A stretch of 64,000 nucleotides of DNA from Pseudomonadota bacterium (GCA_021813805.1 JAKAJL010000014.1:22065-86064), one strand, 5' to 3'. Positions 10,380 to 21,345 are shown, counted from the first letter of the stretch. A program made the numbers and translations. The notes: generated by a model not told the origin, from the sequence alone.

Positions 10380-13118
10380 ATGTCCGACGCTTCGATCGAT
10401 CGCGGCGCGCAGCAGCGCGCGCTCTGGCTCTCGACCATCGCTTTCACCGCATGTTTCGCGGTATGGATGATTTTCGCCATCATCGGCATTCAGATCAAAA
10501 GAGATCTCGGCCTCAGCGAAACGGAGTTTGGCTTGCTGGCGGGGACGCCGGTGCTCACCGGATCGCTGACCCGGCTCGTTCTTGGCGTCTGGACCGACCA
10601 ATATGGCGGGCGGCGCGTTTTCACGATCGTGATGCTCGCGGCGGCTGTGGCGACCTATCTGCTCACCTATGCGCAGACCTATCCGCAATTCCTGCTCGCC
10701 GCGCTCGGGGTCGGGATTTCCGGCGGCTCCTTCGCGGTCGGCGTCGCCTATGTCTCGCGCTGGTTCACGCCGGCCAAACAGGGGCTGGCGCTCGGCGTTT
10801 TCGGCGCCGGCAATGTCGGCGCGGCGGTCACCAAATTCGCCGCGCCCTTCGTCATGGTGGCGATGGGCTGGAAAGGCGTCGCCTATATCTGGGCCGCGGG
10901 ACTGGCGATCATGGCGGTCGTCTTCTTCCTGGGGACCAAGGACGATCCGGTGGTGGCGCAGCGCCGCCTCAGGCATGAAAAGCCGACCGGCTTCTGGGCG
11001 GAAATGGCGCCGCTGAAGAATGTCCAGGTGTGGCGCTTCTCGCTCTATTATTTCTATGTCTTCGGCGGCTTTGTCGCGCTTTCTCTGTGGCTGCCCCATT
11101 ATCTCATCAAGGTCTATCACGTCGATATCGAAACAGCCGGCATGACCGCAGCGATGTTCTCGATACCCGCCAGCCTGTTCCGCGTCTATGGCGGCCATCT
11201 CTCCGACCGCTACGGCGCGCGGACGGTCATGTACTGGATGTTCTTGGTCTCCGTCGTGGCGACCTTCGTCCTGTCCTATCCCTCGACCGATTACGTCGTC
11301 CATACCGCCCAGGGCGACAAGGCCTTCCATCTCGCCATGGGCCTGCCGGGCTTCATCGTCACCATCTTCGTCCTCGGCTTCTTCATGGCGCTGGGCAAGG
11401 CGGCGGTCTACAAGCACATTCCCGTCTATTACCCGGACAATGTCGGCGCGGTGGGCGGCCTCGTCGGCCTGATCGGCGGGCTCGGCGGCTTCGTCCTGCC
11501 CATCGCCTTCGGCGTGGCGTTCGACCTCACCGGCTTGTGGACCAGCTGCTTCATGCTGATGTTCGTCATCGTGGTCGTTTCGCTGACCTGGATGCACTTC
11601 GCCATTCGCTACATGGAAAGAAGCGCGGTCGCGGCGACGCTCGAAAAGCTGCCCGAACTGCCCGAGATGGAGGAAATCCACAAGCCGGGGCTCGTCCCCC
11701 CGGCTTCCGGCGCCATGATCGAAGACTGGCGTCCGGAGGACAAGACTTTCTGGGAGAAAACCGGCAGAGCCATCGCCCATCGCAATCTCTGGATTTCGAT
11801 CCCGGCGCTGCTTCTGTCCTTCGCGATCTGGCAGGTCTGGTCGGTCGTGGTCGCCAAACTGCCTCTGGTCGGCTTCAAATTCACCACCGACCAGTTGTTC
11901 TGGCTGGCGGCGCTTCCCGGCCTTTCGGGCGCGACCCTGCGCATCTTCTACAGTTTCATGGTCCCGATCTTCGGCGGCCGGCTGTGGACGACGCTCGCCA
12001 CCTGGTCGCTGATCATCCCGGCGATCGGCATCGGCTATGCCGTGCAGAGCCCCGACACGCCTTACGTCGTTCTGCTGATCCTCGCCTTGCTGTGTGGCTT
12101 CGGCGGCGGCAATTTCGCCTCCTCCATGGCCAATATTTCCTTCTTCTTCCCCAAGGCGGAAAAGGGCCATGCGCTGGCGATGAACGCGGGCCTGGGCAAT
12201 CTCGGCGTCAGCGTCGTGCAGTTCGTGGCGCCGCTGATCATCGCCTATGGCGTGTTCGGTCCGCTCGGCGGCGCGCCGCAGATGGTCGGCGCGGCCGACA
12301 AGGCCACGCAGGTCTGGCTGCAGAACGCATCCTTCATCTTCGTGCCCTTCATCGTGGTTTCCGCTTTCGCCGCCTGGTTCGGCATGAACGACATCGCCTC
12401 GGCCAAGGCCTCCTTCGCCGAGCAGTCGGTGATCTTCACCCGACGTCACAACTGGATCATGTGCGTGCTCTACACGGGCACCTTCGGCTCGTTCATTGGC
12501 TTTGCGGCGGGCTTCCCGCTGCTCGGCAAGATCCTGTTTCCGCACGAAAACGTGCTGGCCTACGCCTTCCTCGGCCCGCTGGTCGGCGCGCTGGCGCGCT
12601 CGGGCACAGGCTGGATCTCCGACCGCTGGGGCGGCGGCCGGGTGACGCTTAGCGTTTTCGTGGGCATGATGGTCGGCGTCGCCGCCGTGCTCTATTTCGT
12701 CGCCGCCAAGGACCAGCCCGGCGCCTTCTGGGGTTTCTTCGCCAGCTTCCTGTTCCTGTTCCTGATGACCGGAATCGGCAACGCCTCCACCTTCCAGATG
12801 ATTCCCAACATCATGCGCAAGGAGATCGCGCGGCTGGAGCCTCATCTCGATCCGACGGCGCGTCTGCGGCAGGCGGAGAAGGAATCGGCGGCGATCACCG
12901 GCTTCACCTCTGCGATCGCGGCCTATGGCGCCTTCTTCATCCCGAAATCCTACGGCACCGCCATCGCGCTGACCGGCGGCGTGTCGGCGGCCTTGTGGGC
13001 CTTCCTGGTCTTCTACGCGATCTGCGCGGGCGTGACCTGGGCGGTCTACACCCGCAGGGGCGGATTGCTCCATGACGTCGAGCGCCGCGCGACGCCCGCC
13101 GCCACACCTGCCGAATAA
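10380..13118 (+). CDS. narK: Fused NarK1-NarK2 nitrate/nitrite MFS transporter
   Basis: About 912 aa with two consecutive MFS NarK modules; directly upstream of narG. Confidence 0.9.
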   Translation: MSDASIDRGAQQRALWLSTIAFTACFAVWMIFAIIGIQIKRDLGLSETEFGLLAGTPVLTGSLTRLVLGVWTDQYGGRRVFTIVMLAAAVATYLLTYAQTYPQFLLAALGVGISGGSFAVGVAYVSRWFTPAKQGLALGVFGAGNVGAAVTKFAAPFVMVAMGWKGVAYIWAAGLAIMAVVFFLGTKDDPVVAQRRLRHEKPTGFWAEMAPLKNVQVWRFSLYYFYVFGGFVALSLWLPHYLIKVYHVDIETAGMTAAMFSIPASLFRVYGGHLSDRYGARTVMYWMFLVSVVATFVLSYPSTDYVVHTAQGDKAFHLAMGLPGFIVTIFVLGFFMALGKAAVYKHIPVYYPDNVGAVGGLVGLIGGLGGFVLPIAFGVAFDLTGLWTSCFMLMFVIVVVSLTWMHFAIRYMERSAVAATLEKLPELPEMEEIHKPGLVPPASGAMIEDWRPEDKTFWEKTGRAIAHRNLWISIPALLLSFAIWQVWSVVVAKLPLVGFKFTTDQLFWLAALPGLSGATLRIFYSFMVPIFGGRLWTTLATWSLIIPAIGIGYAVQSPDTPYVVLLILALLCGFGGGNFASSMANISFFFPKAEKGHALAMNAGLGNLGVSVVQFVAPLIIAYGVFGPLGGAPQMVGAADKATQVWLQNASFIFVPFIVVSAFAAWFGMNDIASAKASFAEQSVIFTRRHNWIMCVLYTGTFGSFIGFAAGFPLLGKILFPHENVLAYAFLGPLVGALARSGTGWISDRWGGGRVTLSVFVGMMVGVAAVLYFVAAKDQPGAFWGFFASFLFLFLMTGIGNASTFQMIPNIMRKEIARLEPHLDPTARLRQAEKESAAITGFTSAIAAYGAFFIPKSYGTAIALTGGVSAALWAFLVFYAICAGVTWAVYTRRGGLLHDVERRATPAATPAE

Positions 13119-13138
13119 TCCAAACCGGAGTTCAGGCC

Positions 13139-16100
13139 ATGAGCCATTTCCTCGACCGACTGACCTTTTTCCGCAGGGCGCAACAGTCCTTCGCGAATGG
13201 TCACGGCGTCATGACCAGTGAGGACCGCCGCTGGGAGGACGGTTATCGCAAGCGCTGGCAGCACGACAAGATCGTGCGCTCGACCCATGGCGCGAACTGC
13301 ACCGGCTCCTGCTCATGGAAGATCTACGTCAAGGGCGGCATCGTCACCTGGGAGACGCAGCAGACCGACTATCCGCGCACGCGGCCCGAACTGCCCAATC
13401 ATGAGCCGCGCGGCTGCCCGCGCGGGGCGAGCTACAGCTGGTACCTCTATTCCGGCAACCGCACGAAATATCCGCTTGTCCGCTCCGCTCTGGTCAAGCT
13501 CTATCGCGAAGCGCGTAAAACCATGAAGCCGGTCGCCGCCTGGGCGTCGATCGTCGAGAACCCCGCCAAGCGCGAGGCCTATACGACGAAGCGAGGCCAT
13601 GGCGGGTTCATCCGCGCAAGCTGGGACGAGGTCAACGAGATCATCGCCGCTGCCAACGCCCATACGATCAAGGCGCACGGCCCCGACCGCGTGGCCGGAT
13701 TCTCGCCGATCCCGGCGATGTCGATGATCTCCTTTGCCGCCGGCACGCGCTATCTGTCGCTGCTGGGCGGCGTGTGCCTGTCCTTCTACGACTGGTATTG
13801 CGACCTGCCGCCGTCCTCGCCGCAGACCTGGGGCGAGCAGACCGACGTGCCGGAATCCGCTGACTGGTACAACGCCGGCTTCCTGATCCTGTGGGGCTCC
13901 AACGTGCCCCAGACCCGCACGCCCGACGCGCATTTCTACACCGAGGCGCGCTATCGCGGCGCCAAGAGCGCGGTGATCAGCCCGGACTATTCCGAGGCCT
14001 CGAAATTCGCCGACATCTGGCTTTCGGTGAAACAGGGCACGGATTCCGCTCTGGCCCTGGCGATGGGCCACGTGATCCTGAAGCAGTTCCATGTCGACCG
14101 GCAGGTCGATTATTTCATGGATTACGTCAAACGCTACACGGACATGCCGATGCTGGTGAGACTGGTTCGGCAGGATGGAAAACTCATTCCCGATCGTTTT
14201 CTTCGCGCCAGCGATCTCGACGGCGGCCTCGGCGAGAGCAACAACCCGGAATGGAAGACCCTGGCGTTCGACGCGGCGAGCGGCGAACTGGTGGCGCCGC
14301 GCGGCTCGGTCGGCTTCCGCTGGGGCGAGAAGGGCAAGTGGAACCTCGAAGCAAAAAAATCGGACGGCGCGCCGGTCGATCTTCTGCTGTCCCTGAAAGA
14401 GCGCGACCATGAACTGGTCGATGTCGCCTTCCCCTATTTCGGCAATATCGCGCACGACCATTTCACCCATTCCGACCATTCCAGCGTCCTGAATCGCCGG
14501 CTTCCGGCGACGAAGGTGAAGACGACGGACGGCGAAGTCCTGGTCGCCTCGGTCTATGACCTGTTCCTCGCCAATTACGGCGTCGATCGCGGATTCGGCG
14601 GCGAGAATGTCGCCAAGAATTTCGACGAGGATGTTCCTTACACTCCAGCCTGGGCGGAGAAGATCACTGGCGTCTCGCGCGACCAGATTATCCAGGTCGC
14701 GCATGAATTCGCCCTCAACGCCGAAAAGACCAAGGGCCGTTCGATGGTCATCATCGGCGCGGCGATGAACCATTGGTATCACAGCGATATGAACTATCGC
14801 GGCGTGATCAACATGCTGGTGATGTGCGGCTGCGTCGGCCAGTCCGGCGGCGGCTGGGCGCATTATGTCGGACAGGAAAAGCTGCGCCCGCAGGCCGGCT
14901 GGGCGCCGGTGGCCTTCGCGCTCGACTGGGGTCGCCCCCCGCGCCACCAGAACGGCACGTCGTTCTTTTACGCCCACACCGATCAATGGCGTTACGAAAC
15001 CGTGGAGCCCAGGGAGCTTCTGTCGCCCACCGCGCCCGCCGGTCCGTGGGATGGGGCGCTGATCGACTATAATGTCCGCGCCGAGCGCATGGGTTGGCTG
15101 CCCTCCGCGCCGCAGCTCGAACAGAACCCGCTGACCATCGCGGGCTTGGCCGCCGAAAAGGGGCTCGAGCCCAAGGATTATGTCGCGCAGGCGCTGGTTT
15201 CCGGCGAGCTGAAAATGTCCTGCGAGGATCCGGACAATCCGAAAAACTGGCCGCGCAATCTGTTCGTCTGGCGGTCCAACCTGCTCGGCTCGTCGGGCAA
15301 GGGTCACGAATATTTCCTGAAACACCTGCTCGGGACATCGCATGGCGTCCTGGGCAAGAATCTCGGCGAGGAGGGGCGCGCAAAGCCGAAGGAGGTCGCC
15401 TGGCGTGAGCAGGGTCCCGAAGGAAAGCTCGACCTGCTGGTCACGCTCGATTTCCGCATGTCCACCACGGCGGTCTATTCCGACATCGTGCTGCCCGCCG
15501 CCACCTGGTATGAGAAGGACGACCTCAACACCTCCGACATGCACCCCTTCATCCATCCGCTCGGCGCGGCGGTCGATCCGATCTGGGAATCCCGCTCGGA
15601 TTGGGAGATCTACAAGGGCATCGCCAAGGCCTTTTCGGCGGTCGCGCCGGAGGTGCTCGGCGTCGAGAAGGACGTCGTCCTGACGCCGATGCAGCACGAT
15701 TCGCCGGCGGAGATCGCGCAGGCCCTCGACGTCAAGGAATGGAAGAAGGGCGAAACGCCAGCGATCCCGGGCAAGACCATGCCGGCGGTGACCGTGGTCG
15801 AGCGCGATTACCCGCATGTCTACCAGCGATTCACCTCGCTGGGACCGCTGATGGAAAAGGTCGGCAATGGCGTGAAGGGCATCGCCTGGGACACCAAGCA
15901 TGAGGTCGCGGCGCTCCGGGCGCTCAATGGCGCGGTGACCGACGAGGGCCCGACCAAGGGCCTGGCGAAAATGCTGACGGCGCTGGATGCGGCGGAAGCC
16001 GTTTTGATGATGGCGCCGGAAACGAACGGTGAAGTGGCGGTGAAGTCCTGGGCGGATTTATCGAAAACCACTGGCCTCGATCACACCCATCTGGCCCTGC

Positions 16101-16900
16101 CGAAAGAGGATGAGAAAATTCGCTTCCGCGACATCGTCGCGCAGCCGAGAAAGATCATTTCCGCGCCGACCTGGTCGGGACTGGAAAGCGAGCATGTCTG
16201 CTACAACGCCGGCTACACTAATGTCCACGAACTGATCCCGTGGCGCACGCTGACCGGACGCCAGCAGCTCTATCAGGACCATCTGTGGATGCGCGCCTTC
16301 GGCGAGGGTCTGTGCGTCTATCGCCCGCCGATCGACACCCGCACCGTGAAGCCGGTGATCGACAAGCACCCGAATGGCGAAAAGCAGGTGGTGCTGAATT
16401 TCATCACGCCGCACCAGAAATGGGGCATCCACTCGACCTATACCGACAATCTGCTGATGCTGACGCTGTCGCGCGGCGGGCCGATCGTCTGGATCAGCGA
16501 GCCGGACGCCAAAGCGGCGGGGATCGTCGATAACGACTGGATCGAAGCCTATAATTCCAATGGCGCCTTGACCGCCCGCGCCGTCGTGTCGCAGCGCGTG
16601 AAACAGGGCATGTGCCTGATGTATCACGCGCAGGAGAAGATCGTGAATGTTCCCGGCTCTGAGACGACCGGGCGGCGCGGCGGCATCCATAATTCGGTGA
16701 CCCGCGTGGTGCCCAAGCCGACCCACATGATCGGCGGCTATGCCCAGCAGGCCTATGGCCTCAATTATTACGGCACGATCGGCACCAACCGCGACGAATT
16801 CGTGATCGTGAGAAAAGTCAAGAAGATCGACTGGCTGGAGCAACCCTTCGACCACGGAAAGCGAAAGACTCGCGGTCCCCTGACCACCGCGGCGGAATAG
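13139..16900 (+). CDS. narG: Respiratory nitrate reductase alpha subunit
   Basis: 1253 aa molybdopterin oxidoreductase with N-terminal HGANCTGSCSWKIYVKGG. Confidence 0.97.
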   Translation: MSHFLDRLTFFRRAQQSFANGHGVMTSEDRRWEDGYRKRWQHDKIVRSTHGANCTGSCSWKIYVKGGIVTWETQQTDYPRTRPELPNHEPRGCPRGASYSWYLYSGNRTKYPLVRSALVKLYREARKTMKPVAAWASIVENPAKREAYTTKRGHGGFIRASWDEVNEIIAAANAHTIKAHGPDRVAGFSPIPAMSMISFAAGTRYLSLLGGVCLSFYDWYCDLPPSSPQTWGEQTDVPESADWYNAGFLILWGSNVPQTRTPDAHFYTEARYRGAKSAVISPDYSEASKFADIWLSVKQGTDSALALAMGHVILKQFHVDRQVDYFMDYVKRYTDMPMLVRLVRQDGKLIPDRFLRASDLDGGLGESNNPEWKTLAFDAASGELVAPRGSVGFRWGEKGKWNLEAKKSDGAPVDLLLSLKERDHELVDVAFPYFGNIAHDHFTHSDHSSVLNRRLPATKVKTTDGEVLVASVYDLFLANYGVDRGFGGENVAKNFDEDVPYTPAWAEKITGVSRDQIIQVAHEFALNAEKTKGRSMVIIGAAMNHWYHSDMNYRGVINMLVMCGCVGQSGGGWAHYVGQEKLRPQAGWAPVAFALDWGRPPRHQNGTSFFYAHTDQWRYETVEPRELLSPTAPAGPWDGALIDYNVRAERMGWLPSAPQLEQNPLTIAGLAAEKGLEPKDYVAQALVSGELKMSCEDPDNPKNWPRNLFVWRSNLLGSSGKGHEYFLKHLLGTSHGVLGKNLGEEGRAKPKEVAWREQGPEGKLDLLVTLDFRMSTTAVYSDIVLPAATWYEKDDLNTSDMHPFIHPLGAAVDPIWESRSDWEIYKGIAKAFSAVAPEVLGVEKDVVLTPMQHDSPAEIAQALDVKEWKKGETPAIPGKTMPAVTVVERDYPHVYQRFTSLGPLMEKVGNGVKGIAWDTKHEVAALRALNGAVTDEGPTKGLAKMLTALDAAEAVLMMAPETNGEVAVKSWADLSKTTGLDHTHLALPKEDEKIRFRDIVAQPRKIISAPTWSGLESEHVCYNAGYTNVHELIPWRTLTGRQQLYQDHLWMRAFGEGLCVYRPPIDTRTVKPVIDKHPNGEKQVVLNFITPHQKWGIHSTYTDNLLMLTLSRGGPIVWISEPDAKAAGIVDNDWIEAYNSNGALTARAVVSQRVKQGMCLMYHAQEKIVNVPGSETTGRRGGIHNSVTRVVPKPTHMIGGYAQQAYGLNYYGTIGTNRDEFVIVRKVKKIDWLEQPFDHGKRKTRGPLTTAAE

Positions 16901-16911
16901 GAGCGAGAGAC

Positions 16912-18435
16912 ATGAAAATCCGCGCGCAAATCGCGATGGTGCTCAACCTCGACAAATGCATCGGCTGCCACACCTGTTCGATTACCTGCAAGAACGTGTG
17001 GACCAGCCGCGAGGGCGTCGAATACGCCTGGTTCAACAATGTCGAGACCAAGCCGGGCATAGGCTATCCCCGCGACTGGGAAAACCAGAAGCGCTGGAAC
17101 GGCGGCTGGCGGCGCAAGGCCGATGGCGGCATCGAACCGAAGATCGGCTCCAAATGGCGGATCCTGGCGAAGATTTTCGCCAACCCCGACCTGCCGGAAA
17201 TCGACGATTACTACGAGCCCTTCACCTTCGATTACGAGCACCTGCGCACGGCGCCCGAACTCGAAGCCTTCCCCACCGCCCGGCCACGCTCGCTGATCAC
17301 CGGCGAGCGGATGGAGAAAATCGTGAACGGCCCCAACTGGGAAGAGATTCTCGGCGGCGAATTCTCCAAGCGCTCGGCGGATTACAATTTCGAGGGCGTG
17401 CAGAAGGAGATGTACGGCCAGTTCGAAAACACCTTCATGATGTATCTGCCGCGCCTGTGCGAGCACTGCCTCAATCCGGCCTGTTCGGCGTCCTGCCCCT
17501 CCGGCGCGATCTACAAGCGCGAGGAGGACGGCGTGGTCCTGATCGACCAGGACAAGTGCCGCGGCTGGCGCATGTGCGTTTCCGCCTGCCCTTACAAGAA
17601 GATCTATTACAACTGGGCAAGCGGCAAATCGGAAAAGTGCATCCTGTGCTATCCGCGTCTCGAAGCCGGCATGCCGACCGTCTGTTCGGAAACCTGCGTC
17701 GGCCGCATCCGCTATCTCGGCGTCGTGCTCTATGACGCCGACCGCATCGAGGCCGCCGCCAGCGTGAAGGACGAGAAGAAGCTCTATAGCTCGCAGCTCG
17801 AAATCTTCCTCGATCCCAACGACCCGAAAGTAATCGCACAGGCGCGCGCCGACGGCGTGCCGGAGCCCTGGCTCGAAGCGGCGAGAAAATCGCCGGTGTG
17901 GAAAATGGCGATGGAGTGGAAGGTCGCCTTCCCGCTCCATCCCGAATATCGCACCCTGCCGATGGTCTGGTACATTCCGCCGCTCTCGCCGATCCAGGCG
18001 GCGGCGGAGGCCGGCAAGATGGGTATGGACGGCGCCATGCCGGATGTCCGGTCTTTGCGCATCCCGCTGCGCTATCTCGCCAATCTGCTGACGGCGGGCG
18101 ACGAGGCGCCGGTGGCTATCGGTCTCGAACGCATGCTCGCCATGCGCGCTTATATGCGCGGAAAAAACATCGACGGCGTGATCGACGAGGCCGTCGCCTC
18201 CAAGGTCGGCCTGACGGGGCTGCAGATCGAGGAAATGTACAAGACCATGGCGATCGCCAATTACGAGGACCGTTTCGTCATTCCGACCACCCATCGCGAA
18301 TGGGCGGAGGACGCCTATGACCTGAAAGGCTCCTGCGGCTTCACCTTCGGCAACGGCTGTTCCGAAGGCGAGACGCCGAGCCTCTTCGGCGGCAACAGGA
18401 CGCCGGCGATCCGCAAGTCGGAGGAGGTGGGCTGA
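16912..18435 (+). CDS. narH: Respiratory nitrate reductase beta subunit
   Basis: Multiple ferredoxin-type cysteine clusters including CIGCHTCSITCKNVW and CRGWRMCVSACPYKK. Confidence 0.97.
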   Translation: MKIRAQIAMVLNLDKCIGCHTCSITCKNVWTSREGVEYAWFNNVETKPGIGYPRDWENQKRWNGGWRRKADGGIEPKIGSKWRILAKIFANPDLPEIDDYYEPFTFDYEHLRTAPELEAFPTARPRSLITGERMEKIVNGPNWEEILGGEFSKRSADYNFEGVQKEMYGQFENTFMMYLPRLCEHCLNPACSASCPSGAIYKREEDGVVLIDQDKCRGWRMCVSACPYKKIYYNWASGKSEKCILCYPRLEAGMPTVCSETCVGRIRYLGVVLYDADRIEAAASVKDEKKLYSSQLEIFLDPNDPKVIAQARADGVPEPWLEAARKSPVWKMAMEWKVAFPLHPEYRTLPMVWYIPPLSPIQAAAEAGKMGMDGAMPDVRSLRIPLRYLANLLTAGDEAPVAIGLERMLAMRAYMRGKNIDGVIDEAVASKVGLTGLQIEEMYKTMAIANYEDRFVIPTTHREWAEDAYDLKGSCGFTFGNGCSEGETPSLFGGNRTPAIRKSEEVG

Positions 18436-19196
18436 TGCGCGTCTTCCGCGCCCTATCCGCGCTCCTGTCCTATCCGACGGAGGATTTCGTCGCCGCGCTG
18501 GACGAAATCGGCGAAGCCATCGCCAGCGACCGCCTCGTTCCGGCGCGCGAGCGCGCGGCCTTGCTCGATCTCGTTCACGATCTGCGCGGCCACGACCTTT
18601 ATGACCTGCAGGAGCGCTATGTCCTGCTGTTCGACCGCACGCGCTCGCTGTCGCTGCACTTGTTCGAGCATGTCCATGGCGAAAGCCGCGATCGTGGACA
18701 GGCCATGGTCGATCTGCGCGCGCTTTACGAAGCCAAGGGCCTTGTCGGCGCGGAGAACGAACTCCCGGATTACACGCCGCTGTTCCTGGAGTTCCTCTCG
18801 ACGCTCGACCCCGCCGAGGCTTTGCCTCTGCTGGGCGAACCGACCCATGTCTTCACGGCCCTGGCCGAACGCCTGCACAAGCGCCAGTCGCCCTATGAAG
18901 CCGTGTTCCGCGCGCTTGTTGCGATCGTCAGGGTTCAGCCCGACGAAGCGCTTCTGGCGATTCTTCGCGCGGAGCCCGACCCCGAGCCAGACGACCTCGA
19001 AGCTCTTGATGAAGCCTATGAAGACGCGCCGGTCGATTTCGGCGCGCCCGCCGACGCCTGCGGGCGCGACGGACTGGCCGCCAAGCTGCGTCAGGCCCGC
19101 CGCCCGGCGCCGGGCGTCGTCCAGAGCGACAAGCCGCCCACCGCCTTCACTTTTTCTCCATCCCCTCAAGCCCCGGAGGCCGATCGCCATGGGTGA
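18435..19196 (+). CDS. narJ: Nitrate reductase molybdenum cofactor assembly chaperone
   Basis: Position between narH and narI; TorD/NarJ-like sequence (LSLHLFEHVHGESRDRGQAMVDL). Confidence 0.93.
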   Translation: MRVFRALSALLSYPTEDFVAALDEIGEAIASDRLVPARERAALLDLVHDLRGHDLYDLQERYVLLFDRTRSLSLHLFEHVHGESRDRGQAMVDLRALYEAKGLVGAENELPDYTPLFLEFLSTLDPAEALPLLGEPTHVFTALAERLHKRQSPYEAVFRALVAIVRVQPDEALLAILRAEPDPEPDDLEALDEAYEDAPVDFGAPADACGRDGLAAKLRQARRPAPGVVQSDKPPTAFTFSPSPQAPEADRHG

Positions 19197-19893
19197 CTTC
19201 GCCAATCACATGCTGTTCGGCTGGTATCCCTATCTTTGCCTGACGGTGTTCCTGCTCGGCAGCGCCATCCGCTTCGACCGCGAGCAATACAGCTGGCGTT
19301 CGGGATCTTCCCAGCTTCTGCGCCGCAAGCAATTGCTGTGGGGCTCCAACCTGTTCCACGTTGGCATTCTGATCATCTTCGTGGGTCATTTCTTTGGCCT
19401 GCTGACGCCGATCGTCGTGTTCGAGACCCTCGGCATTCCGCATGAGGCCAAGCAATTGCTGGCGATGGTCGTCGGCGGGGTCGCGGGCCTGATGTGTCTT
19501 GCCGGGCTCTTGCTGCTCCTGCATCGGCGGCTCACCGACGCGCGCATCCGCAACACCTCGTCGTTCAGCGACATTGCGATCCTGTATATCCTGCTGGCGC
19601 AACTGCTGCTCGGCCTCTCCACCATTTTCGTCTCGGCCCAGCATCTGGACGGCGGCGAAATGGTGAAATTCATGACCTGGGCGCAAGGCGTGCTGACCCT
19701 GCGAAGCGACAATTGGCGCATCGTCGAGGATGTCAGCCCGATCTTCAAAATGCATCTCACGCTCGGAATGACCATCTTTCTGATCTTCCCCTTCACCCGC
19801 CTCGTCCACATCTGGTCAGCGCCGGTCTGGTATCTCGGGCGGCAGGGCTATCAGGTCGTGCGCACCCGCAAGTCGATCGCCCCGGCGGAGTAA
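19189..19893 (+). CDS. narI: Respiratory nitrate reductase gamma subunit
   Basis: Five-TM cytochrome b; start set at ATG 19189, overlapping narJ. Confidence 0.95.
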   Translation: MGDFANHMLFGWYPYLCLTVFLLGSAIRFDREQYSWRSGSSQLLRRKQLLWGSNLFHVGILIIFVGHFFGLLTPIVVFETLGIPHEAKQLLAMVVGGVAGLMCLAGLLLLLHRRLTDARIRNTSSFSDIAILYILLAQLLLGLSTIFVSAQHLDGGEMVKFMTWAQGVLTLRSDNWRIVEDVSPIFKMHLTLGMTIFLIFPFTRLVHIWSAPVWYLGRQGYQVVRTRKSIAPAE

Positions 19894-19898
19894 AAGCC

Positions 19899-20720
19899 AT
19901 GAACGCCTGCTCGATCAGATCTCCGGACGCCTTTCCCGCGCGGAAGGAGATCAGCGTCAACGGCGTGGTCCTGCCTTATGCGGCCGTCGCCGCCGAGGCT
20001 CAGAACCATGCCGCCGCTTCTCCGGCCGAGGCCTTCGCCGAAGCCGCGCAAGCTTTGGTCGTGCGCGAATTGCTGCTGCAGGAGGCGAAAAGGCGGGGCC
20101 TGACGCCTGAGCCGGTACAGGATTCCGCGGCCCGTCGCGAGACGGACGAGGACGCCCTGATCCGCGCCCTCGTCGCGGCGGAGGTTCCGCAAGACGAACC
20201 CGACGAGGAAAGCTGCCGACGCTATTTCGACAACAACCGCCGGCGCTTTCGCTCCGCCGACATCTACGAGGCCGCGCATATCCTGATCGCCGCGACGCCC
20301 GAGACCGAGGCGGCGGCCCTACGCGCCACGCGCGAAATTATCGCCCGGCTCAAGGACGATCCTTCCGGCTTCGCCGACGCGGCGCGCGCCTGTTCCGCCT
20401 GCCCGTCGCGGGAAAGCGGCGGCAATCTCGGCCAGATCACGCGTGGCCAGATGATCGAGGAATTCGAAAGCGCGCTCTTCGCCATGGCGCCGGGCGAGAT
20501 GTCCCGCGAGCCCTTGCGCAGCCGCCACGGCTTTCATATCATCCGGCTCGATCGCAGGATCGAGGGACGAGAGCAGCCTTTCGAGGCCGCGCGGGCGCGC
20601 ATCGCGTCCTTCCTGTCCGAGACGCGCGAACGGCAGGCGATCGCGGGCTTCATCGCCCATCTGGCGCGGCAGGCCGATATCCGCGGGATCTCCTTGTCGG
20701 CCTCGAGCCGGGGAGCCTGA
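19899..20720 (+). CDS. PpiC/parvulin-type peptidyl-prolyl isomerase (NifM-like)
   Basis: AAHILIAATPET...GGNLGQITRGQMIEEFESALFAM...RSRHGFHIIRLDRR; follows narI. Confidence 0.8.
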   Translation: MNACSIRSPDAFPARKEISVNGVVLPYAAVAAEAQNHAAASPAEAFAEAAQALVVRELLLQEAKRRGLTPEPVQDSAARRETDEDALIRALVAAEVPQDEPDEESCRRYFDNNRRRFRSADIYEAAHILIAATPETEAAALRATREIIARLKDDPSGFADAARACSACPSRESGGNLGQITRGQMIEEFESALFAMAPGEMSREPLRSRHGFHIIRLDRRIEGREQPFEAARARIASFLSETRERQAIAGFIAHLARQADIRGISLSASSRGA

Positions 20721-20722
20721 CC

Positions 20723-21262
20723 TTGACGTTGACCATCGAGACATCGGCCATGCGGCAGCAGCCGGAATTCGTGGATTTCGATCCGCTCGCCCGTCCCCTG
20801 ACGGCGCTGGTCTATGACGAGAATTTCGCCATCGGCGGGGTTCTGCGGGCGATCGCGGAAAACGCCCGCGACGCCGGCCTGCGGCTGGGCGGCGTCATCG
20901 AAAAGGCAGGCCCGCCTCCGGCGCCAGGCCGCAAATGCGACATGCTGCTCGAAGACCTCGCCGGCGGCGAAATCATCAAGATTTCGGAAAGCCGGGGCGC
21001 GCATGCGCGCGGCTGCCGGCTCGATCTCGACGGCCTGACCCGCGCCTGCGCCCTGGTTCTGTCGCGGCTGGAAAACTGCGACCTCATCCTGCTCAACAAA
21101 TTCGGCAAGACCGAAGCCGAAGGCGGCGGCTTCCGCTGCATCATGTCGGACGCTCTCGCCCTGGAAATTCCTGTCGTCATCGGCGTGCCGCGCCGCAATC
21201 TCGCCGCCTGGCGCGAATTCGCGGGCGAACTGTCGTTCGAGCGCGACTTCGCCGGCGCCTGA
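20723..21262 (+). CDS. DUF2478-like protein
   Basis: DUF2478-like pattern (ALVYDENFAIGGVLRAIAENARDAGLRLGGVIE ... LNKFGKTEAEGGGFR). Confidence 0.6.
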   Translation: MTLTIETSAMRQQPEFVDFDPLARPLTALVYDENFAIGGVLRAIAENARDAGLRLGGVIEKAGPPPAPGRKCDMLLEDLAGGEIIKISESRGAHARGCRLDLDGLTRACALVLSRLENCDLILLNKFGKTEAEGGGFRCIMSDALALEIPVVIGVPRRNLAAWREFAGELSFERDFAGA

Positions 21263-21345
21263 GCAGCATCTTCCATAGCTTTTCGCGCGAAGGCGCCGGC
21301 GGTCGCCTTCATGCCAGAAGGAAACACATCGCCGACCATGTCGCC

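Noticed and set aside
10335-13073. 912-aa antisense ORF across narK
   Set aside because: Composition is Asp/Arg/His/Gly-rich without domains; NarK fusion on the + strand explains the region.
13313-15901. 862-aa antisense ORF across narG
   Set aside because: Shadow ORF opposite NarG.
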